In this document: positions 1 through 8,739 of the stretch, one piece after another | Layout of the letters: each line of letters starts with the position of its first letter | Position numbering within the stretch: the stretch's first letter is position 1 | NCBI GenBank assembly: GCA_963725315.1 | Contig: CAVRYA010000009.1 | Location: 186,001 to 250,000 of the forward strand | Length of the DNA: 64,000 bases | Source: JBBRHQ01 sp963725315 | GTDB lineage: Bacteria; Actinomycetota; Thermoleophilia; Solirubrobacterales; 70-9 | Reading direction: 5' to 3' | The notes under the pieces: generated by a model | Database searches by the model: none | The model's input: only the letters and a program-made list of their open reading frames with translations | What the model was told of the DNA's origin: nothing | Made by a program: the position numbers and the translations under genes

Positions 1-452
1 CGAACGAAGTCGGAGAAGTCGGCGAGCCGGCCGCTGCCTCTCACCGGGGCGTAATTCCACCGCGGCATCGCCCACCGGGGGGCGTCGCAGGGCAGGGCGA
101 TGATCCGCAGCCCGCCGCGCGCCGCCGCCGCCACCCAGCGATCCATGCTGCTCCAGTCATAGACGCCCCGGCTCGGCTCGAGGGTGCGCCAGGAGACGTC
201 CTCCTTGACGTAGGCGACGCCGGCCGAACGCAGCCGGGAGACGACCCTGGCGAGGTCGCCGTCGCTTCGCTCGCTGAGGCGGGCCGTGATGCCCACCGGC
301 ACGTGCGGAGGTCCTGAGACCAGGGAGCCGTGCAGAGATCCTCGGCCTGCCTCCCCCCGGGCCGGGGCAAGGGAGACGGCGAGCGTCGCCACGGCAAGCA
401 GCGAGAGCAGCCAGGTGAGATAGACAAGGCTCCTGGGGTGGCGCGGGCGCAT
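1..452 (-). CDS. Secreted TIM-barrel glycoside hydrolase, N-terminal part (cut by window edge)
   Basis: The first 150 codons of a gene running off the left edge. The start ATG at 452 gives a positively charged, hydrophobic signal peptide (MRPRHPRSLVYLTWLLSLLA) ending near an Ala-rich cleavage region. The mature part reads like the first strands of a clan-A glycosidase (GH39/cellulase-like): it has VREDVSWRTLEP-type wording (here VKEDVSWRTLEPSRGVYDW) followed by a helix and the strand GLRIIALPCDAPRWAMP. The acid/base and nucleophile glutamates would lie outside the window. It is the last visible gene of the minus-strand run that begins with the sulfotransferase, 134 nt after the GT2. It is probably a relative of the glycosidase at 15526-16703, as both have the same layout. 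The exact family cannot be named from this part. Confidence 0.7.
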   Translation of the reverse strand, partial: MRPRHPRSLVYLTWLLSLLAVATLAVSLAPARGEAGRGSLHGSLVSGPPHVPVGITARLSERSDGDLARVVSRLRSAGVAYVKEDVSWRTLEPSRGVYDWSSMDRWVAAAARGGLRIIALPCDAPRWAMPRWNYAPVRGSGRLADFSDFV

Positions 453-586
453 GGATGGGTCATGGTTCGACCGGTCGCGCGCCCCGCTTGACAGCGGGCG
501 GCGCGATTGCGCCCCGGCTCGACGGACCGCCTATGGACTATTCGTGAGGAGCGGTGATGATTCGTTGGGAGCGGCGCCGGAGCAGA

Positions 587-1558
587 TCAGGTGGGATGCC
601 CGCGCAGAAGCACGGCGGCATAGCCGGCACAGGCGCAGATGAGACCGACGAGGATCGCCCCGGCACGCAGCGCCCCGCCCGCGTCTTGATCCTGCAACGC
701 GGTCCGGAGCCCGCGGAGGATGCCGACGGGGAGAACACGAAGAGCATGACTCCTCTCTGATGAGAGGCCCTCCTCTGTACCCACGAACCGCGAGATCAGC
801 GCCTTGCCGCGACCTTCGTTGAAGCATTGCCGGCGAAAATAGGCAAAGCGCGTTCGCTCCGGGCTCACCCAGTGTGAGACCCGAGCCGCGGGCTCGAACC
901 AGAGCACCCCCTCGGGCATGGCTTGTATCACCCGAATGCACAGCTCGGTTTCCTCGCAGCCATAGGGCACCCCCCCCAAACGCGCCAATACATCTCTGAA
1001 ACCCCCGACTCGATCGAACGCCTCCCGCCGCAGCGACATGTTGGCCCCGATCAGGTTCCGCACCGATTCAGGGGATTCCGGCATGCCGCGGAAGCTGCAG
1101 CCGACTACCCAGTCGAACTCGGCCGGGAACCACCGCGGGCGAGCTGTAGCCCATCGGGGCTCGATCACCCCGCCGACCCCCAGGACGTCGTCTCGATAAG
1201 CGGAGATCAGCGCCGAAAGCCACCCGGGCTCAGGCACGGCATCGTCGTCGAGGAAGACGACGATGTCCTCCTCGGCCATTTCGATTCCCGTGTTGCGCGC
1301 GCTGGAGACTCCGGGTTGCGACTTGTTGGGAACGACCGAGACGCTCTCGGGGAACTGCCGCCGCGCACGTTCAAGCAGCTCCTCGTTGTGATCGATCACC
1401 AGTATGACTCGCCCCGGCGGCAGGGTCTGGGCCAGGACGGCTTCGATCCCTTCGACGAGCAGGTCCCAGCGCCGGTCGGTGTAGGCGACGACAACCACGG
1501 CCGTGGTCAGCGGTTCGGCACTGCCGGACAGCATTGAAGCGGACTCTGGCATCGGCAT
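587..1558 (-). CDS. Family 2 glycosyltransferase with C-terminal membrane anchor
   Basis: A 323-residue GT-A glycosyltransferase that would transfer a sugar from a nucleotide sugar at the inner face of the membrane. The N-terminal strand VVVVAYTDRR (about 21-30), the nucleotide-binding loop VIDHN and the metal-binding DDD (104-106, in VVFLDDDAVPEPGW) are the usual GT2 signatures. Next come the acceptor-loop strand GVGGVIEPRW and a GANMSLRREAF segment. A hydrophobic helix close to the C-terminus suggests membrane anchoring. The start ATG overlaps the stop of the upstream membrane glycosyltransferase (TAATG at 1556-1560), so the two are translationally coupled. The sugar donor and acceptor cannot be told from sequence. 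Confidence 0.88.
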   Translation of the reverse strand: MPMPESASMLSGSAEPLTTAVVVVAYTDRRWDLLVEGIEAVLAQTLPPGRVILVIDHNEELLERARRQFPESVSVVPNKSQPGVSSARNTGIEMAEEDIVVFLDDDAVPEPGWLSALISAYRDDVLGVGGVIEPRWATARPRWFPAEFDWVVGCSFRGMPESPESVRNLIGANMSLRREAFDRVGGFRDVLARLGGVPYGCEETELCIRVIQAMPEGVLWFEPAARVSHWVSPERTRFAYFRRQCFNEGRGKALISRFVGTEEGLSSERSHALRVLPVGILRGLRTALQDQDAGGALRAGAILVGLICACAGYAAVLLRGHPT

Positions 1559-3437
1559 TAGGAGCCAGACAGGTCTCTGCGATCGGGCAGGTATTGATAG
1601 ATGACGATGTTGCCGTTGTCGTAGAGCTTCTCGAAGAGTGGACTACGCGCGAACTTCTCCAGCGATTCAGCCGGGACGGGCCGCTTCCGTTCCCCTGCTC
1701 CCGACTCGTTCTCGGAGTAGTACCAACCGGTGCGCGGAAGCTGGGAAGCGATGCGGCGGTCGACGATCAAGAACCTGACCTTGTGGGTATCGAGCTCGGC
1801 GATCACCCTCGGCGTGATCTTGTGTGGGAAGAAGACCAGCCATGGCTGGGTCCCGCTGTTTTGCCCCGAAAGCGCGTTCTGTTCGCCGTAGGAGCCGAAC
1901 GTCGCAAACGCCGTACGGTCGCCGAGAACGGCGTTGTTGGGGCCAAAGCGATCGAGCAGCCAGTTCGACGCGTTCAAGACGTCGCCGGTTATCGAGCGGG
2001 GGTCGGCGGTTGGCTCGTACGACCCAGGCAGGCCCTGCTCGAGGCTGAGACGGCTGACTACTCCGCCTAGGAAGATCACGAACATCGCCGCTGTTGCCAG
2101 CACCTTGGCCCGCATCCGGGTGGAACGCAGCAGCTCGGCAAGCGCCACGGCCACGAGCGGGGCGACTCCGAGGAAGGCGAATTCCCAGACACGTGTGACG
2201 GCGCTGTTCGCAACCACGAACGCAACCGGAAGCGAGAGAAAATACAGCGCGCCGACGATCATCAGCGGTGTTGTCAGGTGTTCGCGCCGGGTCGCCTTGC
2301 CGCGGATGAGGAGGAGGACCGCGAACGCGAAGGCGCCGGCCAGCAGGAGCACCGCCAGGTAGCTGCCGTACTTCTCGTAGAACGGCTCGGTCGAGCGGTA
2401 GAAGAGCTGCCGATGCTGGGTGTTTCCAGTGGCGAAGTTGCCGACCGCGTCGCCCGTCTCGCTGAAGGTCGGCCCGACGTAGGTGAGCGTGTAAGGCGCC
2501 ACGAAGATCAACCAGACGCCGACCACGGCGGCGGTCGCGGATCCCAAGGCGACGAGTCGTTTGGAGAAGCTCCAGGCCCAGCCCCGTTCCCAGGCGGCCC
2601 CGGCTCCGAGCAGCAGGAGCAGGCCGGCGAGCACCCAGGCGGTGGCGTGGTGAGAGAGCATTACCGCGAGGCAGAGCGCGAAGGCGACCCCGAGGAGGCC
2701 GTAGGCGGTGCGCCGGGACATTCGCTCGGAGAGCACTGCCGCCGTGATCGCCGACGCTGCCAGCGGCAGGGCGAAGGACTCGTATGCGAAGTACGAGTCG
2801 AAGAAGACGAAGGCCGGGTTGGCGGCGTAGATCATCACCGAGAGAAGGGCTACCCGTGGCGAGTCGGCGACCCGCTCGTAGAACAGGAACAGGGCCCCGG
2901 CGAGGAGCGCATGCAGGCCGCCGATCAGGATGTTGCCGGCGACGAACTCCGAGAGGCCTGTGGCCGAGGTCAGTACCCCGGCGGCGGACTCGAGGCCTGG
3001 GTAGAACTCGACCGCCTTGTTGATCGGGTTCTCGACGAAGAGGCCGCCGCCCTCGCTGAGGTGCCGCAGCGTCCAGACGTGGGCGAGCTCGTCGAAGAAG
3101 TTGAAGAACAGCGGGCTGTGCAGGAGCTTGGGAAGGAACAGCAGCAGGCCCACCGAGAGCGATGCCGCGAAGCCCGAGATACGGCTCGGCCCGGCCACGA
3201 CGAGCCCGATGACGGTGATCACCATCACCGCCGACGCCAGCCAGAAGAGGACGTGGACGCCGCTGGCGTCGGAGGAGAACGCCTTCAGGTAGGTCACCGC
3301 GTAGAGCGTGGCCGAGAGCAGCAGCCCTGCGGGCCACCACTGTTTGAAGTGGCGGGCCGCGCCCAGCCCTCCTGGCGCTGCAGCGTCCAGGGGATCACCG
3401 CCGTGGGAGGCTCGATGCGGGTGGTCACTTCGGTCAC
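1558..3437 (-). CDS. ArnT/PMT-like polytopic membrane glycosyltransferase (apparent frameshift near its start)
   Basis: A multi-spanning membrane protein with about ten hydrophobic helices and a C-terminal extracytoplasmic domain, like GT-C enzymes (ArnT/PMT/GT39 superfamily) that take sugars from polyprenyl-phosphate donors. The first loop has the acidic FFDELAHVWTLRHL segment expected for the catalytic Asp-Glu of GT-C folds. The continuous frame begins only at a GTG at 3297, inside what looks like the first membrane helix. A better start is the GTG at 3437, which overlaps the flippase stop (GTGA). Its frame (VTEVTTRIEPPTAV...) joins the main frame if one G is added to the G-run at 3367-3372, giving 626 residues. 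I treat the break as a likely sequence error. Annotators using only the open frame would report 1558-3297 (579 aa). Confidence 0.75.
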
Positions 3438-4801
3438 GCCGGTTGTTGCCCTGCCGTTTCCTTCTCGAGCCGCTGCCGCGCGAACGCGTACAGCAGGCAG
3501 TTGGACACAGTTATCGTCGCCGCGGTCACGACCGCTGCTCCGTCGATCCCAAAATTGGGTACCAAAGCCAGCAGCAGAGCGATCTGCGCCACGGCCGAAA
3601 AACCGTACACCCTTGCAACCGTCGCCTGGGATCCTGTGAGGAGAAGCAAGTATCCGGCCGGACCGGTTATCGCATTTACAAACTGGCCGACCACCAGGAT
3701 GCGAACCACGGTCGAGGCGCTCTCGAAGCCCGAGCCGAAGGCGCCGAGGACGATCTGGGGCCAGGCGAAGAGCACCGCGGCGATCGCCAGGGAGGGCCAC
3801 AGCAGAAGGCGGGTCCCCGAGCGCATCGCATCGCGCAGGCCGGCGACGTCCCCGGCCGCGTGGTGGCGGACGAACACCGGGGCGAGCACCGCGCTGACCG
3901 CGGTCAACACGAAGGAGACCAGGAAGGCCGTCTTGCTGCCGGCGGCGTAAACGCCGACGTCCGAGGAGCTCTTGAGGATCCCCACGACCAGGAGGTCCGA
4001 CTGATTGATCGAGAGGGTGAACATCGTTACCAGCCAGAGCGGGGCCGAGAGTGTCAGCCAGGCGTGCATCTCGTAGGAAGAACGCATTCCGGGCGCAAAA
4101 GCGCGCGGCACGGCGCGGCGCAGGGCGAAGGGCTGCACGGCCAGCGCCAACAGGAATCCGGCCGCAGTTGCCAGCAGCATCTGCTCTGCCGACAGATCTC
4201 CCACGCCGGCCGGTAGCACGGCGGCAACGACGACGATCGCGACCATCGGCAGGAGGTCGCCGATCCCGTAGGCGAGGACGACCCTGTGGGTCCCCCTCGT
4301 CGCCTCGCGCAGGACAGTGACGAGCCCGACCACCCCGATCAGGGCCATGCCGATGATCAGCGAGGGTTGCGAGGATCCGGTGCTCAGGGCGAGGACGATG
4401 CCGATCGCCACCGCCGAGAAGGCGACGGAGCTGATCACCGTGACCTCGCAGCTGCGCCGGATCAGCCCCCGCAGCAGTCCCCAGCGTTCCTCGTGGATGT
4501 AGAGGGGGACGAACCGTAGGACGCTCAGGGTCAGCCCGAGCGTCGCCGGGATGATCAGCAGCTGTGTCCACCCGAAGGCGAAGGAGTACATGCCGTAGTC
4601 CACGGTGCCGCCGCGGCGGGCAAAGATGATCTGCACCAGGTAGCGGGCGATGCCGGTCGCCACCTGGACCGCGAGCACGACCCCCGCAGTTCGCGCCAGG
4701 GCGGAGACGGGCAGGGCGCGGCGGACATCGGACAGCCGGTTTTGCAGCCTCTCGCGGATTACGCCGGCGCGGCCGGCGCCACCGGGACCATTTCGGGTCA
4801 T
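3434..4801 (-). CDS. Polysaccharide/lipid-linked oligosaccharide flippase (Wzx/MATE-like)
   Basis: A 455-residue protein with about 12-14 hydrophobic helices and short cytoplasmic loops, resembling the MOP superfamily that flips undecaprenyl-linked oligosaccharides across the membrane (Wzx, PST transporters). The stretch ARYLVQIIFARRGGTVDYGMY after the first helix is typical of this family, as are the paired six-helix halves. I chose the ATG at 4801 because it overlaps the stop of the sulfotransferase (TGATG). A longer N-terminal reading would have 39 residues of basic, out-of-frame-like sequence. Its place between a sulfotransferase and several glycosyltransferases makes export of the glycan made by this cluster the likely role. 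No Wzy polymerase is obvious, although the adjacent ArnT-like protein could be considered for it. Confidence 0.85.
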   Translation of the reverse strand: MTRNGPGGAGRAGVIRERLQNRLSDVRRALPVSALARTAGVVLAVQVATGIARYLVQIIFARRGGTVDYGMYSFAFGWTQLLIIPATLGLTLSVLRFVPLYIHEERWGLLRGLIRRSCEVTVISSVAFSAVAIGIVLALSTGSSQPSLIIGMALIGVVGLVTVLREATRGTHRVVLAYGIGDLLPMVAIVVVAAVLPAGVGDLSAEQMLLATAAGFLLALAVQPFALRRAVPRAFAPGMRSSYEMHAWLTLSAPLWLVTMFTLSINQSDLLVVGILKSSSDVGVYAAGSKTAFLVSFVLTAVSAVLAPVFVRHHAAGDVAGLRDAMRSGTRLLLWPSLAIAAVLFAWPQIVLGAFGSGFESASTVVRILVVGQFVNAITGPAGYLLLLTGSQATVARVYGFSAVAQIALLLALVPNFGIDGAAVVTAATITVSNCLLYAFARQRLEKETAGQQPA

Positions 4802-5730
4802 CAGCTCGCGGCGAGCGGGGTGCGGTCGGGGATGACGCGGTACCCGTAGCGGAGCAGCAGCGGCGCCGAAAGCGCGGTGACCGCGGTCAGGTCGCGGCCG
4901 CTCATCGCCGACATCCATTCGACGTCCGGCTTCACCTCGAGCGGCCCCGCGGACAGCCGCATCGGATTACCGGAGACCATGTGGTGAAGGTCCCCGCGCC
5001 CACCGGACCCGTTCGCTGCGCTTGCTCCCGCGTGCTCGCCGAGCACCTCCGAGACGGCCGCGTCGGGGTCCGCGGTGAGGTCCTCGTAACGGAGCCGCAC
5101 GTAGCGGCTCGAAAAGCGGCGCAGCGCCTCCGCGGAGACGTTTCGGGCGCTCCACCCGGCGGCCGCTCCGGCCGGGCGGATCACCGGCATGTATTCCTCG
5201 CGGTCGACGATCTCGGGCCGCCGCCGCTTGCGCTGCCAGGAGAAGGCGACGGCGCGGCTGTCGCGGACCAGATGGATGATTTCGACCTCGATGCCCTCGA
5301 TCGTCGAGAGAAGCAGGCCGTAGGTGGAGTCCTTGGAGGAATCGACGATCGCCGGGGCGCCGGAAACCTCGCGCATCGCCCGGTAGAGGCGCAGCAACGT
5401 CCGGTCGAGGCTGCCCTCGCCGGCCGGTCCGAGGACCCGGCGCGCGACCTCGCCCCAGCGGGCACGGCGGCCATCGAGGGCGCCGATCGCGGAGGCCACC
5501 GACGCCGCATCGACACCCCCGGGCCCCCCGAAGGCCGTCTCGATCACGCGAGTCCAGAAGGGGCAGGCGGAAAAGGGCCGGCCGCAGCCGCAAAGCTCGT
5601 CGCCGAGCAGGCCGCGCTCCCAGACGCGGCGAACCTCGCCGGCCGAGAGGAGCCCGCCGTTTGCAGCGATAAGGCGATCGAGCAGCGTGCTGCCGCTGCG
5701 AGGGAAGCCGACGATGTAGAGAATCTTCAC
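4801..5730 (-). CDS. PAPS-dependent sulfotransferase
   Basis: A 309-residue cytosolic sulfotransferase that would move sulfate from PAPS onto a hydroxyl or amine of a small molecule or carbohydrate. From the GTG at 5730 the protein opens directly with the first strand and the 5'-phosphosulfate loop: KILYIVGFPRSGSTLLDR, with the P-loop-like FPRSGST at residues 9-15. A second conserved element, IVDSSKDSTYG, and the 3'-phosphate-binding LVRDSRAVAFSW follow in the usual order. The open frame extends upstream to 5958, but that part is arginine-rich and lacks family similarity, so the GTG is preferred. It is the first gene of the run with the flippase and membrane glycosyltransferases. Sulfation of the exported glycan is therefore the natural hypothesis; substrate unknown. 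Confidence 0.85.
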   Translation of the reverse strand: MKILYIVGFPRSGSTLLDRLIAANGGLLSAGEVRRVWERGLLGDELCGCGRPFSACPFWTRVIETAFGGPGGVDAASVASAIGALDGRRARWGEVARRVLGPAGEGSLDRTLLRLYRAMREVSGAPAIVDSSKDSTYGLLLSTIEGIEVEIIHLVRDSRAVAFSWQRKRRRPEIVDREEYMPVIRPAGAAAGWSARNVSAEALRRFSSRYVRLRYEDLTADPDAAVSEVLGEHAGASAANGSGGRGDLHHMVSGNPMRLSAGPLEVKPDVEWMSAMSGRDLTAVTALSAPLLLRYGYRVIPDRTPLAAS

Positions 5731-5900
5731 GGGGGCTTGCAAGCTGGGTTCCCGGCCGAGATCGGCAGCCGGGCGACGATAGCATCGTCCATATTCACGC
5801 AAACGAGGCATCCGAAACCGCCCCCACAGGGGGTCATTCGGGCGGCCGGGCACGGCGATCGGGGGGATCGGCAGGCCGCGGCTACCCGCTGCTGTACTCC

Positions 5901-6605
5901 TTGCTGCTGATCTGCGGCTGGGTTGCTGCGGCAATCGTCGCCGTCGCACCCTGGACACCGCTGCGGGCAGCAGCGGGTCTGCCGCTGGTCGCGGTCATCC
6001 CCGGGGCGCTGGCCAGCTATGCCGCACTGCCACCGGCGTCCCGAATCGACGGTCGGTTGCGCGTGGTCCTGGCGGTCTCCCTCTCCGTCACGATCGCCCT
6101 CTTCCTGGGCCTGGCGTTGGCGCTGATCAGTGACCACATCTCACACGTCGCCGTCGGGGTCGGCCTGGGGGTGGCGCTTACCGTCGCGGCCGCGATCGCC
6201 TTCGCGCGCGATGACGGCAGTGTCGAGCTCTCGCTGCCGCGACCGCCGAGCACCGCTCCGGTCGTGGTGATCGTCACCGGGATCCTGGCGCTGGTGGCGG
6301 TCGGTTCGCTTGTGGCCGCGCTCAACGTGGACTCGCTCCCGACGGAATTCACCGCGGTCTCCCTGACCCGCGCACAGGACGGGGTGCGGCTCTCGATCTC
6401 GAGCCACGAGAACCGCTCGATGCGGTTCCGCTATGTGGTCAGCGACGGCGCCGGCGTGCGCCTCTATTCGGGGGCTATCCGGTTGGACGCCGACGAGGAC
6501 CGCGATCTGCTGCTGCCGGTTGCACCGGGGACGGGCCTGGTCCGCGCTCAGCTCTTCAAGGGCGCGAGCGCCACCCCCTACCGCTCGGTCGAGCTGCGGG
6601 GCTGA
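5901..6605 (+). CDS. Membrane protein of unknown function with C-terminal extracytoplasmic domain
   Basis: The only plus-strand gene inside the glycan cluster. The N-terminal two thirds hold about five hydrophobic helices (for example LLICGWVAAAIVAVAP and VVVIVTGILALVAVGSLVAA). A soluble beta-rich C-terminal domain of about 85 residues (from PTEFTAVSL to the end) should face outward. This layout recalls DUF1616-type proteins of archaea and actinobacteria, but I do not recognise a family with certainty. The first usable start is a TTG at 5901. The same frame stays open well upstream without ATG or GTG, so the real N-terminus may be longer or another base error may hide it. Its 3' end overlaps the phosphodiesterase gene by 28 nt in convergent orientation. 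Confidence 0.6.
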   Translation: MLLICGWVAAAIVAVAPWTPLRAAAGLPLVAVIPGALASYAALPPASRIDGRLRVVLAVSLSVTIALFLGLALALISDHISHVAVGVGLGVALTVAAAIAFARDDGSVELSLPRPPSTAPVVVIVTGILALVAVGSLVAALNVDSLPTEFTAVSLTRAQDGVRLSISSHENRSMRFRYVVSDGAGVRLYSGAIRLDADEDRDLLLPVAPGTGLVRAQLFKGASATPYRSVELRG

Positions 6606-7765
6606 GCAGGAGCCGAGATGACCTCGGCAACCGCCCCGTAGATGTCGGTGACCGGGAACGGATCCGGCAGCTCGCCCTGGAGCCGGCTGCCGCGGTAGAA
6701 GAAGACGCCGTCAGTCGAGGGTGCCTCGGGCAGGTAGCCGTGCATGGCCCGCTCGGGGTAGCGGCGCTGCTTCAGCACCCCGGGGACGAAGTAGTTGGGA
6801 TGGAAGACGACTCCCTCGTCAGCGACCAGGACCTCCTCCCCGTAGGTGGAGCGGTCGGCGAAGTCGATCCCGTAGCGGCGCAGGTCCTCCTCGCTGAGCA
6901 GGCGTCCCGGCACGCCCTCAAGCGCCGCCAGCACCGCATCGCGCTTCTCGGCGCTCGGAAACCAGAAGCGGGCGAAGGTGCTGTCCATGAAGACCACGTA
7001 GTCGTGGCCCAGCCGGAAGCCCTCCAGGCGCGAGAAGAGGTCGAAGGTGCTCTTGACGTCGGTCATCCCGTGATCTGAGAAGAGCATCATCTCGACCTCC
7101 CCCGAGCGCGCAGCCGCCAGCTCCCATGCCTGCCCGAGGAAGCGCTCAATCTCGTCGATCTGGCCGCTCAGCGCCTCGGCCGAGGCCCCCGCCACGTGTC
7201 CGCCGCTGTCGAGCGCCGGGTCGTACAAGAAGAAGACGTCGACCTCGTCGATCCGCTGGCTCAGGTAGCGGAGCTGCTCCTCGGCCCGCAGGCCGCCCTT
7301 GATGTAGCGGAACTCGTGGCGCAGGCCCCGCTCGCGGAACAGGTCCGCCAGGGTGGGGACGGGGAGATCGAGCGGCGGGAACTCGTCGTAGCGGATCTCA
7401 TGGCGTGAGAACAGGTTGCTGATCTCCAGCGGAAGGCGCAGCCGGTGCTCGGCCGAGTAGCCGAGCTTGCGGGTGATCCGGAACCAGACCAGGCGCCAGA
7501 GGTCGATCAGCGGCCGCAGCGGCGCGGCGCGGGGGCGGGAGAAGAAGCGCTGGGTCGCGGAGCGCCGGCGGGGGTCGAGGTAGTACTCGGTCCAGATGCC
7601 GGTCTCGCGCGGGAGATGGCCGGTGACGATCGCCGGCATCACGGTCGAGCTGTAGCCGAGCAGGGTCCGCAGCGGGCGCCGCGCCTCCCAGAAGCCGGGC
7701 ATGAAGCTTCGCTGGCCGACGTACTGCCAGGCGAAGCCGTCGGCGAAGTAGAGGATCAGCTTCAT
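6578..7765 (-). CDS. Type I phosphodiesterase/nucleotide pyrophosphatase family (alkaline phosphatase fold)
   Basis: A 395-residue metal-dependent hydrolase of the alkaline phosphatase superfamily. The first strand carries the metal-binding aspartate (KLILYFADGF). The nucleophile region is YSSTVMPAIVTGHLPRETGIW, and the second metal site is formed by YDPALDSGGHVAG (D-x5-H type) and FSDHGM. There is no signal peptide, so the enzyme is probably cytosolic. The start ATG at 7765 follows a good ribosome site (GAACGAGAG) and overlaps the stop of the nucleotidyltransferase gene (ATGA), so the two proteins are made together. It is the last gene of the run that begins at 15247. The substrate is probably a phosphodiester or phosphonate linked to glycan precursors, but nothing in the sequence fixes this. 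Confidence 0.8.
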   Translation of the reverse strand: MKLILYFADGFAWQYVGQRSFMPGFWEARRPLRTLLGYSSTVMPAIVTGHLPRETGIWTEYYLDPRRRSATQRFFSRPRAAPLRPLIDLWRLVWFRITRKLGYSAEHRLRLPLEISNLFSRHEIRYDEFPPLDLPVPTLADLFRERGLRHEFRYIKGGLRAEEQLRYLSQRIDEVDVFFLYDPALDSGGHVAGASAEALSGQIDEIERFLGQAWELAAARSGEVEMMLFSDHGMTDVKSTFDLFSRLEGFRLGHDYVVFMDSTFARFWFPSAEKRDAVLAALEGVPGRLLSEEDLRRYGIDFADRSTYGEEVLVADEGVVFHPNYFVPGVLKQRRYPERAMHGYLPEAPSTDGVFFYRGSRLQGELPDPFPVTDIYGAVAEVISAPAQPRSSTER

Positions 7766-8739
7766 CTCTCGTTCCTTGTCGTTCGAAGTATCTGCGGGCA
7801 GCGGAGCCAGAGCCGGACGAGCTCCGCCGCTCGAGCGGGGGAGTCGCTGCCGCGGAGCGACGCGACCGCGGCCCGCCACAGTCTGACGATCGGGTCCTGG
7901 GTTGGCGCGTGCAGACCGTCCCTGGCGCCGAGCAGGCCGAGGGCCGCCCAGTAGGCGCGGTGGGAGAGGTGGCGCTCGGCCAGCGCCATCTCGTCGAGCT
8001 GGCGGGCGAGGTCCCCCGGCCTGGCGCTGTGCCTGCGCATCGCGTGCTCGAGCTCGCAGAGGAGGTCGCCGAGGGCAACGTCCGCCTCCGGGCCGGCGAT
8101 CTCCGCGCCGGTTCGCCGGGAGTCGGCGGCCTCGAGGTAGCGCTCGCTCGCGCCGGCGACCGGCGAGTCCAGGGGCAGCCGGCGGATCTCGGTGGCGCGA
8201 TCGCGGAAGCTGGGCCTGTAGCGGCCCTCGAGCACGAGCTGCGCTTCCCCGATCGCCTCGTAGCTCTTTCGCACCGCGTCCTCGGCGGCGATCGACCCGG
8301 CCCGATGCTTGAGGTGCTCGAAGAGCCGGTTGGCGAGGAGGCGGACCGCCTCCCAGGACGGGATGTCCTCGGCGCGGTCCAGGGCGATCCTCCCAAGCAC
8401 CTCCGCGTCGCCGTCCACGACGACCCCGGCCCGGCCGGCCTCGTAGTTGGTCAGGGTCGCATAGCGCAGGGTCCCGACCGGGACCCGGCCGCCCTCGATG
8501 CCGCGGGCGGCGTGGCGGGCGATGACTCGCTCCACGGCCCGGGTGCGATCGAGGCGATACGAGGGGGAGTGCGCGATCACCATCACGTCGATGTCCGAGA
8601 GGAGCCGGCCCTCGCGCCAGCGCTCCTCCCCGCGGGCCGCGGAGCCCGTGACGAGGACCGCGAGCACGTCCCGGCGACAGGGTTCCCGCCGCAGCTCCGC
8701 GACGAAGTCCTTCACCCGCAACCGGACCTCTGGATGCAT
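7762..8739 (-). CDS. Nucleotidyltransferase-domain protein (MNT-like)
   Basis: 325 residues. The N-terminal 100 residues are a DNA-polymerase-beta-type nucleotidyltransferase: helix, then VLVTGSAARGEE with the GS motif, then LLSDIDVMVIAHS with the paired Asp-x-Asp metal ligands, and a third acidic strand (AGVVVDGDAEVLG). The remaining 220 residues are helical and could be a HEPN-like or family-specific substrate domain. It is coupled on both sides, by TGATG with the GT4 upstream and ATGA with the phosphodiesterase downstream. It therefore belongs to the glycan operon rather than being a free-standing toxin-antitoxin gene. It could transfer a nucleotide to a sugar or antibiotic-like acceptor; this is inference. 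No partner antitoxin is present. Confidence 0.75.
   Translation of the reverse strand: MHPEVRLRVKDFVAELRREPCRRDVLAVLVTGSAARGEERWREGRLLSDIDVMVIAHSPSYRLDRTRAVERVIARHAARGIEGGRVPVGTLRYATLTNYEAGRAGVVVDGDAEVLGRIALDRAEDIPSWEAVRLLANRLFEHLKHRAGSIAAEDAVRKSYEAIGEAQLVLEGRYRPSFRDRATEIRRLPLDSPVAGASERYLEAADSRRTGAEIAGPEADVALGDLLCELEHAMRRHSARPGDLARQLDEMALAERHLSHRAYWAALGLLGARDGLHAPTQDPIVRLWRAAVASLRGSDSPARAAELVRLWLRCPQILRTTRNER

Noticed and set aside
41..463. An alternative minus-strand frame of 140 codons at the left edge
   Set aside because: It is Arg/Ser/Pro-rich with no domain, while the frame from 452 gives a signal peptide and a glycosidase-like barrel start.
7762..8739. MNT/HEPN toxin-antitoxin system
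   Set aside because: No separate HEPN gene; the nucleotidyltransferase is coupled to glycan genes on both sides.
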